In this document: positions 10,928-21,565 of the stretch, piece by piece
How the letters are laid out: every line of letters starts with the position of its first letter
Numbering within the stretch: the stretch's first letter is position 1
Source: Craterostigma plantagineum
Lineage: Eukaryota; Streptophyta; Magnoliopsida; Lamiales; Linderniaceae
Direction of reading: 5' to 3'
NCBI GenBank assembly: GCA_027422505.1
Contig: JAPQWV010000743.1
Coordinates: 184,715-248,714, forward strand
Length of the DNA stretch: 64,000 bases
The notes under the pieces: model-generated
Told to the model about the DNA's origin: nothing
Databases searched by the model: none
The model's input: only the letters and a program-made list of their open reading frames with translations
Program-made: the position numbers and the translations under genes

Positions 10928-13900
10928 CCCCCCCCCCCCCCCCGCATGCCAAGCGTTGGATGACGATCGACGCGAAGCTTGGACCGAAACATTTCGAAAA
11001 GTGGTCGAGACAGACTTTTGGTAAAAATATCAGCGAGATGAAGAGAAGACGGAACAAACTGAGTCGTCAGACGACCATTTTCAACAAGCTCACGAACAAA
11101 GTGGCAATCAATGTCAATGTGTTTTGCCCTCTTATGCGATATCGGATTCTGAGTAAGGAATAATGCACTCTTGTTGTCACAGAGTAAAACAGGCGGCGAA
11201 GAAGGAAGTGCATGCAAATCACGAAGCACATTACACCATATCAACTCAGCAGATGTATTCGCGAGGGCTCGATACTCCGATTCACAGCTGGAACGAGCCA
11301 CCGTTGGTTGCTTTTGGCACTCCATGAGACAAGGTTGGGCCGAGAAAAATAGCGTATCCGTAAGTTGATCGTCTAGTGTCTAGGCAGCGTGCCCAATCAG
11401 CGTCTGAGTATTCGAGCAAGGAAGAAGATCCTGGTGTGAAGGACAACCCATAACTGAGTGTACCCTTAACATATCGAAGGATACGTTTGACAGCCTGAAA
11501 ATGATCAGTAGTAGGGCGTTGTTGAAATGGCTGACTGTGTTGACAGAATAAGCTATATCAGGACGAGTGATCATCAAATATTGTAATGCCCCGACCAAGG
11601 ATCTATAGAGAGTAGCATCCGAGAAATCAGTCCCTGCGACGGTAAAGTTGGCACCTGGAGCAAGTGGTGTGGATACGGGTTTAGAATCAAGAAGATTCGT
11701 GCGAGTAAGGATGTAACGAGCATATTTGGACTGACTTAAGAACAGACCGGATGAGGGATATGAAACTTCCAATCCAAGAAAATATCCGAGCTTCCCAAGA
11801 TCTTTTGTAGCGAACTCCTTTCGAGGCGAGACAACAACTTCATAACGCAGGGGTATTGTTGCTTGTTACAATGATGTCGTCAACATAGACCAACAGATAA
11901 ATGAGAATATCATCTCGTCGAAAGACGAAGAGAGAAGTATCAACAGTGCTGCATAGAAAACCAAGCTGAAGCAAGAAACTGCGAAAGCGCTGATACCACG
12001 CGAGAGGGGCCTGTCGAAGTCCATAGAGAGCCTTCTTAAGACGACAAAAAGTAGTTAGGGTGCAGTGGATCTCGATAAACCCCGGTGGTTGTTCCATGAA
12101 GACGGGTTTGTCGAGAAAACCATTGAGAAAAGCATTCTTGACGTCTAGTTGGTGGAGCGGCCAACACTTCATTATGGCAAGAGATAATATGATGCGAACA
12201 GTCGAAGCCTTGACCACAGGGCTGAAGGTGTGAGTGAAGTCAAACCTAGGAACTTGGCTGAAACCTTGAGCGACGAGCCGAGCTTTGTAACGGTCCACAG
12301 AGCCATTTGCAAGAAATTTTGTGCGATATACCCACTTCGATCCAACAATATTTGTTTTCGAGGGTCGTGGGACAAGATCCCATGTGTTGTTTGAACGTAA
12401 CGCCTCCATTTCCTCATTCATTGCTTGGACCCAATGAGAATGTTTAAGAGCTGACTTGATCCCTTTAGGTTCGGAGACGGCTGTAAGAGCAGAGTATAAA
12501 GAGTGTGACTCCACAAGAGCGGCGTCGGCGGATATCGGGGTTTGAAAATGCCCAGTTGGGCTCTAGTTCGCGTGGCATGAGTGCGCAAGGGAACTATAGG
12601 TTGCGGTGGTGTAGAGTTCGCATGCGACAGTGGCGGAGTGGCCGGAGGAGTTGGCGCTTGTGGAGGATGATTAGGTGGAGGTGGCGTTTCAAGATCCTCG
12701 ACGACAGGACAAAACTGACATGGCATTTGTTGACGACCACCAGTCGATGAATGAGATTGAGTGTCAGCTGTGTGATCAACGGTTGGTGCATGAAGACCCA
12801 CATTTCGAAACTCGGATATGTCCAGCATAGAAGAAGGCGAGAACTGGTCGATGAGATAAAGGGGAAGCATGTTTCATCGAACTTAGCATGTCGTGTGATG
12901 AATATACGAGACGAGGTAGTATCCAGACATCGAAAACCTTTGTGGTGTGTACTGTAGCCCATGAAAACACACGGCAGACTACGGGCTGAAACTTAGTTTT
13001 GACATAATCTCGAAGACAGGGAAAAACCCGACAGCCGAAGACATGGAACGAATCGTATGCAGGCGGTCGACCAAAAAGTAATTCAAATGGAGACTCTTGT
13101 TGAGAACTAGCGTGGGAAGGCGATTGATGGTATAAACCGCCGTGCTGAAAGCATCGACCCAATAGTGCATGGGAACTGATGAGTGAAATAGCAACGAAAG
13201 ACCCATTTCAGTGATGTGTCGATGTTTGCGCTCTGCACGACCATTTTGGGCTGGCGTGTGCGGGCATGACATTGAATGGTGTATTCCACAAGAAGCAAAA
13301 CGATGTTGCAACCTATTATTAGTGAACTCAGTCCCACCATCGCTTTGGAATTGTTTTATTTTCCCTGAAAATTGATTTTCCACAAAAACTTGAAAATTCA
13401 TTAACACATCAACGAAATCAGACTTCGCCCGTAGAGGATAAAACCAACAGAATCGGGAAAAATCGTCGATTAATATGGCATAATATCGAAAACCATTTAT
13501 AGAGGTAACAGGCGCGGGGCCCCACAAATCACAATGAATAAGTCCAAGGCCGCCGAAGCTCTTTTTTCATTATTATCAAACGACAATCTGCTACTTTTGG
13601 CCACCTGACAAGTACTGCAAAGTTTTGGCAATGGCATAACTGAAGTAACAGAAAGTAAGCCAAGACTCTTTAACAAAGAAACTGTAGAATGTGCTACATG
13701 CCCAAGCCTAGAGTGCCATAATTCAAAAGAGGCATGTAGTTTCTTATTGTGCAAAACCGCAGAGAAGACTTGTGATTGAGAGTCCTCTATCATGTGTGCC
13801 TGTTGCGATTAGCTGGCCGGTATCCCGATTCTGAATACGAAACTGTGAATCAGTGAAAAGAACTTGAACAGGAAATTCGCGAGTTACCTTGCTAACAGAT

Positions 13901-14100
13901 AATAAATTCTTCGTAAGGCCGGGTACAACAAGAGCATCTTGTAAATGTAAGTTACGCGAGAGAGATAGACAACCCGTATGGGTAATAGATAAGTTCGCAC
14001 CGTTACCAACTGTCACATGATCTGCACCAGAATAGGAGGACAGGTTGTCAAGTGTGGATGCATCTCCAGCCATATGAGCCGAAGCCCCTGTATCCAGGTA
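10879..14100 (-). pseudogene. Copia D pol: protease, integrase, RT, RNase H (frameshifted)
   Basis: Minus-strand domains in order: protease motif WYLDTGASAHM (about 14065-14100); GAG-pre-integrase FELWHSRLGHVAHSTVS and CSTCQVAKS (about 13600-13730); integrase FSRFCWFYPL, FQSDGGTEF, CPHTPAQNGRAERKHRH (about 12980-13500); reverse transcriptase WVQAMNEEMEAL, QLDVKNAFLNGFLDKPVFME, LVYVDDIIV with YVDD at 11876-11887; RNase H ECQKQPTVARSSCESEYRAL, LLCDNKSALFL, HIDIDCHFVRE (10950-11325). Open blocks are 13744-14073, 13497-13793, 12979-13527, 11840-12514, 11380-11772 and 10879-11325. Overlaps between neighbouring blocks show single-base shifts rather than large deletions. All catalytic motifs remain readable. 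Confidence 0.9.
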
Positions 14101-14153
14101 CCAATCTGAAGGGTTCGTCTGAGAGACTGAACAACTGGCGGAGAAAGCTTCGG

Positions 14154-15053
14154 CTAGGTTGGCTGTGTTCGACGGCCGGGAAGAACGGTCGTAGCTTCGA
14201 TCAAAACGCCGTGGGCAATCAAATGCGTCGTGGTCAGTTTCACGACAGAAAAAGCATTTGGGAGTATAATTCCGACGGCCCCTGCCACCATTTCCATTAC
14301 CGTAATTGTTACGGTTACTACGCCCTCTAACACTGTTAGAGCCTCGTCGACGACTGTTGTTGGATCTGTGTCCACGAGCATGGGTGACTGTTGTGAACGC
14401 AGCCTGCGAAACAGAAGAATAATCAACAGTTTATGAAATAACTCGTGACTTTGCGCCCTAGCATATAGTGTCATGAAATCAGGTAAGGGATCCTGAGCCA
14501 TTTGCGCCGCCGTGAAGCTCGAGAATTCGGGGTCAAGTCCTAGCAGGAACCAGTGGGATTTGTCCGTCTCATCAATTGGTCTCCCGATCGCAGCAAGTTG
14601 ATCGGACAACGATTTGAAGTGTCGAGCATATTCGGCGACAGACTGGGTACCTCGTTTAGCGGATAGAATATCATCCTTGAGGCTGAGTTCGCGAGCCTTG
14701 GAGTCGTGACTGTAAGCACGAGCGAGAGCCTGCCACACGTCACGTGAAGATTTGCAGCCGATTATGACGGCCATAGATTCTTCTGTCAAGGTCGACACAA
14801 GAAAAAACTTTAACATCTGATTTCGTTGAAGCCATTTGGTGTATTCAGGATTGGGAATAGATGTTCCCGTAGCATTATCAATGATGGCAGACGGAGCAGC
14901 CGATGAGCCATTAACCAACGACATGAATTGTTGAGTAGTGAGAAGTGGTTCGACTTGGGCGTGCCATAACAGGTAGTTGGAGGAGGAGAGTTTGATATTA
15001 ACCATGTGAATCATGGTTGAGAGAGGAAGCGTTGGTGTATCTGACGCAGCCAT
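14154..15053 (-). pseudogene. Copia D gag (UBN2-type) with zinc knuckle, one frameshift
   Basis: It starts at ATG 15053 (MAASDTPTLPLSTMIHMVNI), 86 bp inside the 5' LTR, so this start fits the usual layout. It contains the plant Copia gag core: LSSSNYLLWHAQVEPLL, SRDVWQALARAYSHDSKARE, LKDDILSAKRGTQSVAEYAR, GRPIDETDKSHWFLLGLDPE. After YARAQSHELFHKL (about 14440) the frame shifts. In the neighbouring frame the basic Arg/Asn/Gly-rich stretch and a CCHC zinc knuckle (CFFCRETDHDAFDC, about 14215-14255) continue towards the protease. The open frame through 14154 after the shift is therefore not the original reading. Confidence 0.87.
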
Positions 15054-15139
15054 GGAGAGGGTCGAGAATGGCGCAGAGAAGCGGCGAGTAGGAGATGGCT
15101 GTAGGCGTAGGGTTCCAAGCCAATATTAGGCTGATACCA

Positions 15140-15307
15140 TGCTAGGCTAAAGATATTTGCCTCAATGAATGATTTGCATTGATATGAACCTTATTAATAG
15201 AGTACAAGGAAATCACTATCTACGGAAATACAATAACTACCAAATAATAAAAGATAAATCAAGATTTGATATCATTATCATTAATATTGATATCATTATC
15301 ATTAATA
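15140..15307 (-). repeat. Element D 5' LTR (168 bp)
   Basis: It differs from the 10760-10927 copy at about four bases. It is flanked on its inner side by the primer-binding site TGGTATCAGCC (minus strand) and on its outer side by the target duplication AGCAT. Confidence 0.93.
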
Positions 15308-15312
15308 AGCAT

Positions 15313-15638
15313 ATTTGCTAAATTTGAATTAGAAGTTGCGATTATCTCAGTAGAGAAACGTGGATGACGCTGACGATTTATGCAACAAACAAAGGAAGGT
15401 TCGTTCAACAACTCTTGGCGCCTACTTTTAAATATTGCTTGTTGAGATCATTTGCGTGCAATTAACATGTCTCTGTGTGTGATTTAGTGTGTGCTATTTT
15501 CATCTCAGAGTTTTGATCAAGAGCTTTGTGCTCATCTGAGAATTCTCTGTAATCTGTAATCTCTATCTAATAAGAGATCGTCGTTCTCCGTGGATGTAGG
15601 ATTAAGTAAATCCGAACCACGTTAATCTGTATTCTACA
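15313..15638 (+). repeat. Copia A 3' LTR, right part (R-U5)
   Basis: It continues the LTR broken by element D. It contains AACTCTTGGCGCCTACTTTT, a TGTGTGATTTAGTGTGTG region, and the end GTAATCTGTAATCTCTATC..GGATGTAGG..TCCGAACCACG, which is typical of R-U5 in plant Copia LTRs. It ends near TTCTACA at 15638; the exact end is inferred. Confidence 0.55.
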
Positions 15639-15657
15639 ATTCGTATTCACTTTTTCA

Positions 15658-15947
15658 TAGAATCAAAGTTTGTAAAATTGAAATCACATTATACTTTAGA
15701 CTTTTTATAATATTATATAACTTTGACGGTAAAAAATTACGTTGAATTCCATTTAGTATTATTATTCTTAAAATGGCGAAAACAGTTTGATTAAAAGATT
15801 GCCCCATTTTATCCATAACTCGAATTGTTTTCGCCATACGTCATTTTAAGGATAATGATAGTAAATGAAATTCAACGTAATCGTTTACCGTCAAAATTAT
15901 ATAATATTATAAAAAGTCAAAAGTAAATTTTATAAACTTCGATTCTA
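15658..15947. mobile_element. Foldback/MITE, 290 bp, long terminal inverted repeats
   Basis: The left arm (15658 to about 15783, starting TAGAATCAAAGTTTGTAAAA) pairs with the right arm (about 15826-15947, ending TTTTATAAACTTCGATTCTA) over about 120 bp at roughly 85-90% identity by eye, leaving a loop of about 45 bp. No protein is encoded. No clear target duplication is seen. It lies about 600 bp upstream of the HHO gene start. Confidence 0.78.
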
Positions 15948-16479
15948 AGAGTATTAAAAGCAATTCTATTATTTATTCAAAAGGATTAATGTAGCGTAAT
16001 TCGTCTTTTTTTAATTCTAATAATCGTCAAACTTTCATCGAATATTCCAATCTTTTTTTCTTACTGCATGTCCATTCATTTCTCTTTTCAATGAAAGAAT
16101 TGGCTTTGAATGTGAACTAATCTTAATGTTTGCCTCATATACAGTGTGTCATTAACCCATCAATGAATGCAACCACAAGGGAATAAAAGACAGACCATTA
16201 TCCCCAAATAAAGAAAAAAAGAAGTAGAAATTAACCTTTTAAATAAAATAGTGAAACTATTACAGTAATTCCTCGCGTCAAATAAAAAAACGCCAAATAT
16301 AATAATTTGGAGGAATAAACATAATTTCCACTTCAAAAATATTATAATGTAAAATGCAATAAATTGCGAATACCACGTAATATTTGACCATAATAAATTT
16401 AAACACAATGCACACATAATAGAATCTTTTCATATTATTAGAAACAAATAATCACTAGCATCCACATTTCATTTTGCCA
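15948..16479. other. Upstream region of the HHO-like gene
   Basis: AT-rich; nothing coding is seen. It probably holds the promoter of the gene starting at 16557. Confidence 0.5.
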
Positions 16480-16488
16480 CTATATAAG
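16480..16488 (+). promoter_or_regulatory. Putative TATA box of the HHO-like gene
   Basis: CTATATAAG lies about 70 bp upstream of the ATG at 16557, a usual distance if the 5' UTR is short. Confidence 0.5.
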
Positions 16489-16556
16489 TCAGTCCCACAA
16501 CCCACAATTTCATGCACACTTATTATTATTCCGACAGTTACTAAAAGTAAAATATA

Positions 16557-18020
16557 ATGGCTTCCGAAAAAAACACCAATGTTGAGAAAATATTTGAAAA
16601 GAGATCTGATTTTTATCCCAACAAAACCATTTTGAATATTCTCAAAGAAGTATCGATGGTAGATGATGTTTCTGAGAAGCTATCACGGCTTGAGTTTTAT
16701 GCAACCCTTTTGAAGGCCGAATTAAGAAAGCTTGATGGGTTCAAACGTGAACTTCCAATGTGCATGAGCTTGTTCAACGATGGTCATCTATTATTCTCTA
16801 TTTTAAGCTAAGTATATATATAAATATATATATGTATGTATGCATGCGTGTTCTTATATTTACATATGTATAGGTATCGAAATGTTGAACGAGGAAAAGA
16901 TGAAGCTGAAGGGAAAAGGCGCTGAGACCGAGGAAGAGCTGATGTCGTCGAAAAGTGATGGGAATGGAAAGTCAAAATCGTCAAACGACATAAGTGATAA
17001 GAAGAATTGGTTGAACTCAACTCAGCTTTGGAGCGCTTCGGTTCAGTACGACGGAGACGACCAATTTGGTAACGCTGGAAATCCAAAATCTTTCGCGAAC
17101 CCAAAATCTGTGAGTCGTTTTATTTCTTAGATCTATTTTCATCGATAAGTGTTCAGATCGCGGCGGCTGCGCTGACCATAAACATGAGATGACCTAATGA
17201 CTATATGCTTCTATATTTTATCATCCAGGAAATACTAACACCTTGTTTTATTCCTAAGAATGTTGGATTAATATTTATTTATTGATTCGTATTCAATTCT
17301 AATTTCGATTTTTTTTTCGAAAAGTATCATCAAGGAGATAGGCGTTTGCAATTCGGAGGAGGTGCATTTGTATCCTATGAAAATAGGGCTTTTTCAGTCA
17401 AATCTGAAATGGTAGAAAACCCTAAATCGAAGAAGCCAAAGCTTACAGCGGCGCCAAATGAAGAGCCACGTGAGAAGAAGCTAAGGCGTTGCTGGTCATC
17501 AGAGCTTCACAACAAGTTCATCGATGCGCTGCATCTACTCGGAGGAGCAAATCGTACGATAATTTGTTTGTACTCTCACTTTATTTTATATCGGTTTTTA
17601 CGTATTAAACAATGCGTGACTATTTCATCTCGACAATAAATATTAAATCAGTATTATTTATTTTTTTTTTTTTGCAGTGGCTACCCCTAAGCAAATTAGG
17701 GAGGTCATGGAGGTTAATGGGTTAACTAACGATGAAGTAAAAAGCCACCTGCAGGTATACATATTTACATACATATATATCCTCAATTTCGAAACACAAT
17801 AAAGTCCTAATATTTTCCGTACTTCCAAAACCATGGCTAAACATAGTCTTATTTTTTTTGCGGTGATTTCAAGAAATTTCGCATTCATCTTAGAAAGATG
17901 GAAATTTCTCAACAAGCAAACCTCTTGTCGGTGGGGCCCAATTCGACGTCTAATGAAGGTTCTTCGTCGAAGGAAAAGGGTGTGAAGGAGGAAGAGAGCT
18001 CGGAGTCCAAGGGGATATAA
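16557..18020 (+). CDS. HHO: HHO/HRS1/NIGT1-like GARP transcription factor (5 exons)
   Basis: Exons, all with GT-AG junctions and a continuous frame, are 16557-16782, 16874-17109, 17325-17553, 17678-17754 and 17874-18020, giving 304 residues. The N-terminal part (residues about 40-80) has the family hydrophobic block [20 protein letters not shown] followed by [19 protein letters not shown], which in HHO/NIGT1 proteins is a coiled-coil-like dimerisation region. The GARP MYB-like DNA-binding domain begins at about residue 197: [54 protein letters not shown], including the SHLQK..R signature. The C-terminus is short and Ser/Glu-rich. Family members are nuclear repressors in nitrate and phosphate starvation responses; that role is inferred here. 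KFRIHLRKM replaces the more common KYRLHTRR. No break is seen. Confidence 0.92.
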
Positions 18021-19183
18021 GATGGAAGATTCCCTTGTCATATTTCTTTTCGATTTTTCATGCAGGAAATAATTTCGATAAAGCGTTATCAAATAAACCT
18101 TATGAACAATGAGTTTTTGCGGACATTTTGTGGCTGTTTTTAGCCAGTTTTTTTCGTGCTGAGCGGAATTTTTCGCGAGGGATTTTGCGGATTGTTTTGA
18201 ACATTTAATTTGACGTGCTTAATATGTTTTGTTATCTTTTAAAAACAAGACAGGTTTCATGTCTGCCTTTGCAAGGCGGATAACATGAAATATCATTCCT
18301 CACATTTATTGTTTTATGTATAAAGTATTGTCTACTGAGGTTTCATTGCAGTAAGAAAGCTAGGGTTTCATCCATGAAGGAGGAGAAGGAATGAAGGAAG
18401 GACAAAGACGAAGAAGAACAGTCTCAATTTCGGGAAATAAAATAATTAATGTATTGTTTACTTTGACTTGTGGATGATTTGTTGGGTTGACTCATCAAGG
18501 CCCATATCCATTTTGAAAAAAAAAAATGTATTAGGGCTTTATTTGTTAGATTTGTTAGAGTTAACAAATGTATCAGTTTGTACGCTTATATGGTATAGTC
18601 ATGACTATATCATTAACGAAATTAGACATATTTTTTTTTTATTTGAAGATTGAACATATATTTGTCAGAGGAAAAAAAATATTTAAGTATATCGAAGAAA
18701 AATTGTAATCATCAAATTAGTAGAGACCGAAATTATATTATCTCGCCACCCAACCCGTTAGAGCATGTCCTACGAAAACCTTTATCCCTTTTTTTCATGA
18801 GCTTAGCTATTTTAAATAATGGTTAAATACATTTTTAGATATTTGGTTCATAATTATATATAAATCATGTGTTTATGTAATCCAATTCTGAACTCATGCC
18901 TACGAGTTTAGATAAACACACCGCATCAGATGTGTTTATCTAAATCCACTAACGAAGCACACATTTATTTTATACAATTAGTTTTATGCAAATTTACTAA
19001 TTTAAGCCATTTTAAATATAAAAAGAGCCACCAACGAGCACTTAAAGGGCTGAAGCAAAAGCCCACTTTCTTTACTAGACCATACAGAGACCCAACATCC
19101 CAAGCCCACATTCGAAGGCATGTCGCGTGATATTTTTCTAGTTTATTAAGAGAGAGCAAATGAGTGAGAGTAGCTGCCCATTG
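18021..19183. other. 3' flank of the HHO-like gene and intergenic DNA
   Basis: The first part is probably 3' UTR. No gene is seen. A perfect 14-bp hairpin lies at 18907-18944. The rest is AT-rich with no recognisable element. Confidence 0.5.
18907..18944. repeat. Perfect 14-bp inverted repeat (hairpin)
   Basis: TTTAGATAAACACA at 18907-18920 and its exact complement TGTGTTTATCTAAA at 18931-18944 are separated by 10 bases. Confidence 0.8.
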
Positions 19184-19191
19184 ATTGGTCG

Positions 19192-20261
19192 TAGGGATGG
19201 CAACGGGTAGGGTATGGGTGGATCCACTTAGACCCATACCCAAACCCAATTAAATAGATGGGTATGGATCTATCTAATATTTGATGGGTCCAATTAATTT
19301 AGGTATGGACCCAAATCCATTAAATTTAACGGGTAAACGGGTCTTAATTGGGTATTGAACAGATCTTCAACTTTTAGCAAAAAATTAACTAAATGAGCTA
19401 ATAAGTACTTTGTAGTATCAATTGATATAACAATAACAATGATATCAATAGTCATTAAGCTGTAAATAAGAAATGATTACAAAGTTTGATGTTTTAGAAT
19501 TACGATAACGAAAAAACTATTCATTTCATGTAGTAAATCAATGCTCCAAGTCCAGGTCCATTCTTCAAATATCATCTTCAAACTGAATGATTAGAATAAC
19601 CTTTAGTTTAAATGGTTTTGGTAGGGCTGTTTTGTTCGGTATAAACCGTACGAACCGAAATCTCGGTTTGACTAAATTCAAAACCGAGTACGGACCGAAT
19701 TACTGACCGAATTACTCGGTTCGGTATTCGGTTATACCGAATTATAATTCGGTTTTAAAAAAACAAAAAAAAAATTAAAATTGAAAAAAAATTAAAAATA
19801 AAACATATATAAAAAAAATAAAATAAACAGAAGGGCTGGGCCGTCACTTTTTGTTTAATATAAAGTATATGTTTAATTTTAATTGATTTATTTTTTAAAT
19901 ATAAAATAGGAAATTCGGTAATTCGGTTCGGTACAGTTTACCAAACCAATATATCTGTACCGAGCCGAATTACCGAAAATTTAGTTTTTTTAAAACCGAA
20001 TACCGAACCGAATTTTCGGTTCGATATTCGGTTTGTACTGAATTTTCGAATTTTCTGTCAGTTCGGCCGGTATTCCGAATTGCGCACACCCTTAGGTTTG
20101 GTAAAATGGGTAAATGGGTATACCCATTTAAGATCCAAATTAATTTAATTGGGTCTGGGTCTAGTCCATACCCATTAAATTTGATTTGTAAAGATCCATA
20201 CCCATAATTAATGGATAGGGTCTTATGGGTATGGGCCGGGTCCAAAAAATTGCCATCCCTA
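19192..20261. mobile_element. hAT-like MITE (TAGGGATGGCAA family) carrying a nested MITE
   Basis: Terminal inverted repeats are TAGGGATGGCAACGGGT at the left and TTGCCATCCCTA at the right. Flanking 8-mers ATTGGTCG and ATTGGTAA agree at 6 of 8 positions, consistent with an aged 8-bp hAT target duplication. Subterminal parts are made of repeated GGGTATGG / CCATACCC words in both orientations. A second element (19622-20094) interrupts it. It has no protein. Confidence 0.72.
19622..20094. mobile_element. hAT-like MITE nested in the previous one (GGTTCGGT-rich)
   Basis: The left end is TAGGGCTGTTTTG and the right end GCGCACACCCTTA. Flanks are GGTTTTGG and GGTTTGGT, a probable target duplication differing by a one-base shift. 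The subterminal sequence is made of CGGTTCGGTA / TACCGAACCG words on both sides of an A/T-rich centre. Confidence 0.68.
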
Positions 20262-20673
20262 ATTGGTAACGCAATCAATATAATTACTATGTAACCTTAA
20301 TTTTATATTTCAATTATATCCTTTATAGTAACTATAAGTTAATATAACGTATTTAAATAGGCACGCACTAGTATTGTATAAACCGTGACACGTCTACTGA
20401 ATTCAATTCAAAGTGTTTGGTTGAAATGGTCATAACTTTTAACTAACATCAAAGTGTTTGGTCGTACATTGTTACGTTTAATATCATTGATTTTAAAAAC
20501 ATATATATTGTTCCTCGTAGACGAGATTAATTTTTTCTTAGATGGGCTTACGGTTGTCCAAGTCAATAATCATAGTCGATTGATACGATGATGAAGCCCA
20601 TAGATAACTGAAATTGAGATATTTCATTTGATAATGAGATATTGAACAAGCATGTCACACATCAATTTTCTAT

Positions 20674-21051
20674 TAGAGTTGTCAAAACGGGCCGAGCCCG
20701 TCGAGTGGGCCCGCCCACCATGAAAAATAGGCGAAGTGGGTTGATCAATTCCGGGCGCGTTTAAAAGCGGGACGAAAAGGGCCATCCCGTTTGGGCCGCA
20801 GGTTGAGGTGGGTTGGGACGGGTCGGGACGGCTGGCCCGCCAGTAATATATATTATCTTTATTTATTATGTATGTATATATTATAGGAGTATATATTTTT
20901 GTATGCTAAATCTTAATACTTACATTAGTAGCCCGCCAACCGCTGTGAGGCAAGGCACCCTATTAGTTTAGTAGTCCGTTATGTTGACGGGCTGGCCCGC
21001 CCCGCTCCGTTTAACGGTGGGCGGGGCGGGGCTGGCCATTTGACGGCTCTA
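20674..21051. mobile_element. hAT-like MITE (TAGAG..GTCAAAA family, GGGCC-rich)
   Basis: TAGAGTTGTCAAAACGGGCC at the left and GGCCATTTGACGGCTCTA at the right form the inverted repeat. Internal words GCCCGCC / GGCGGGC repeat in both orientations around an AT-rich core. Flanks give only a weak match (TTTTCTAT against ATTTCATA). Confidence 0.68.
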
Positions 21052-21565
21052 ATTTCATACCACTAGAATTCAAGAATTAGAAATCGGTTTATTCTATAAT
21101 TTTCGTCTTCAATGCGGAATGGCTTGAATAGGTCTCCTATGATATTTAATTATCATTAAACCACAATAATAATACATTATAATAATAAGCATAATTTCTA
21201 TTACACTCTCAACTGTCGAAATTTAATATTTCTTCTAAAAATAGTAAACAAAGGTTAAACTGTCTAATCAGAACAAACGAAATTTGGTCGATTGAAATCA
21301 TTCTCTCTCTCACCTACACCACACGCATTATCTATCCCTTTCCTCATCTCCATTTCTTTGATTTATATATATTTATATATATTTTCCCCTTATTGCAGGT
21401 GGAATATAAAAAAAAACAAGTAAATCCAACGTATATATAGTTAGGGACAGGAGCGTGCGTTTCCCCCGTCCGTCGTCGTAACGTAAACCGCGGACTTTTT
21501 CCCGCGATTTACCGTCGACGATAGAATCCGCCACCAATTCCCCACCGGCGCCGCGGAGCTGAACA
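21052..21565. other. Promoter and 5' UTR region of the MAPKKK gene
   Basis: No gene is seen. TATATATATT-like tracts at 21364-21380 could serve as a TATA region. A GC-rich leader runs from about 21450 to the ATG. Confidence 0.5.

Larger units (their letters stand above)
10760..15307 (-). mobile_element. Copia element D, nested, 168-bp LTRs, near complete
   Basis: It is 4,548 bp and reads on the minus strand. LTRs at 10760-10927 and 15140-15307 are both 168 bp and differ at about 4 positions (about 98% identity by eye). A perfect 5-bp target duplication, AGCAT, lies at 10755-10759 and 15308-15312. Directly inside the 5' LTR the minus strand reads TGGTATCAGCC (15129-15139), the initiator Met-tRNA primer site. 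Directly inside the 3' LTR is a run of 16 G on the minus strand (10928-10943), serving as polypurine tract. Coding order gag, protease, integrase, RT, RNase H marks it as Ty1/Copia. Several frameshifts make it non-autonomous now, but the LTR similarity indicates a recent insertion. It lies inside the 3' LTR of element A. Confidence 0.93.
7930..15638 (+). mobile_element. Copia element A, decayed, 3' LTR split by element D
   Basis: Plus-strand remnants run in Ty1/Copia order: GAG-pre-integrase (about 7970-8100), integrase (about 8160-8600), reverse transcriptase (about 9180-10130) and RNase H (about 10240-10640). A purine-rich tract at about 10658-10669 is followed by a probable 3' LTR starting TGAAAAATAAG at 10670. 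That LTR is interrupted at 10759 by element D and resumes at 15313, ending near 15638 with text typical of an R-U5 end (GTAATCTCTATCTAATAAGA, then TCCGAACCACGTTAATCTGT). No gag and no matching 5' LTR are seen, so the 5' side is lost or highly diverged. Many stops and frameshifts make it inactive. Confidence 0.75.

Noticed and set aside
12505..12957. Plus-strand frames across the Copia D integrase-RT region
   Set aside because: They are antisense shadows of the minus-strand pol.
16808..17104. Minus-strand frame over the HHO gene exon 2
   Set aside because: It is a shadow of the spliced plus-strand gene and partly translates a TA-rich intron.
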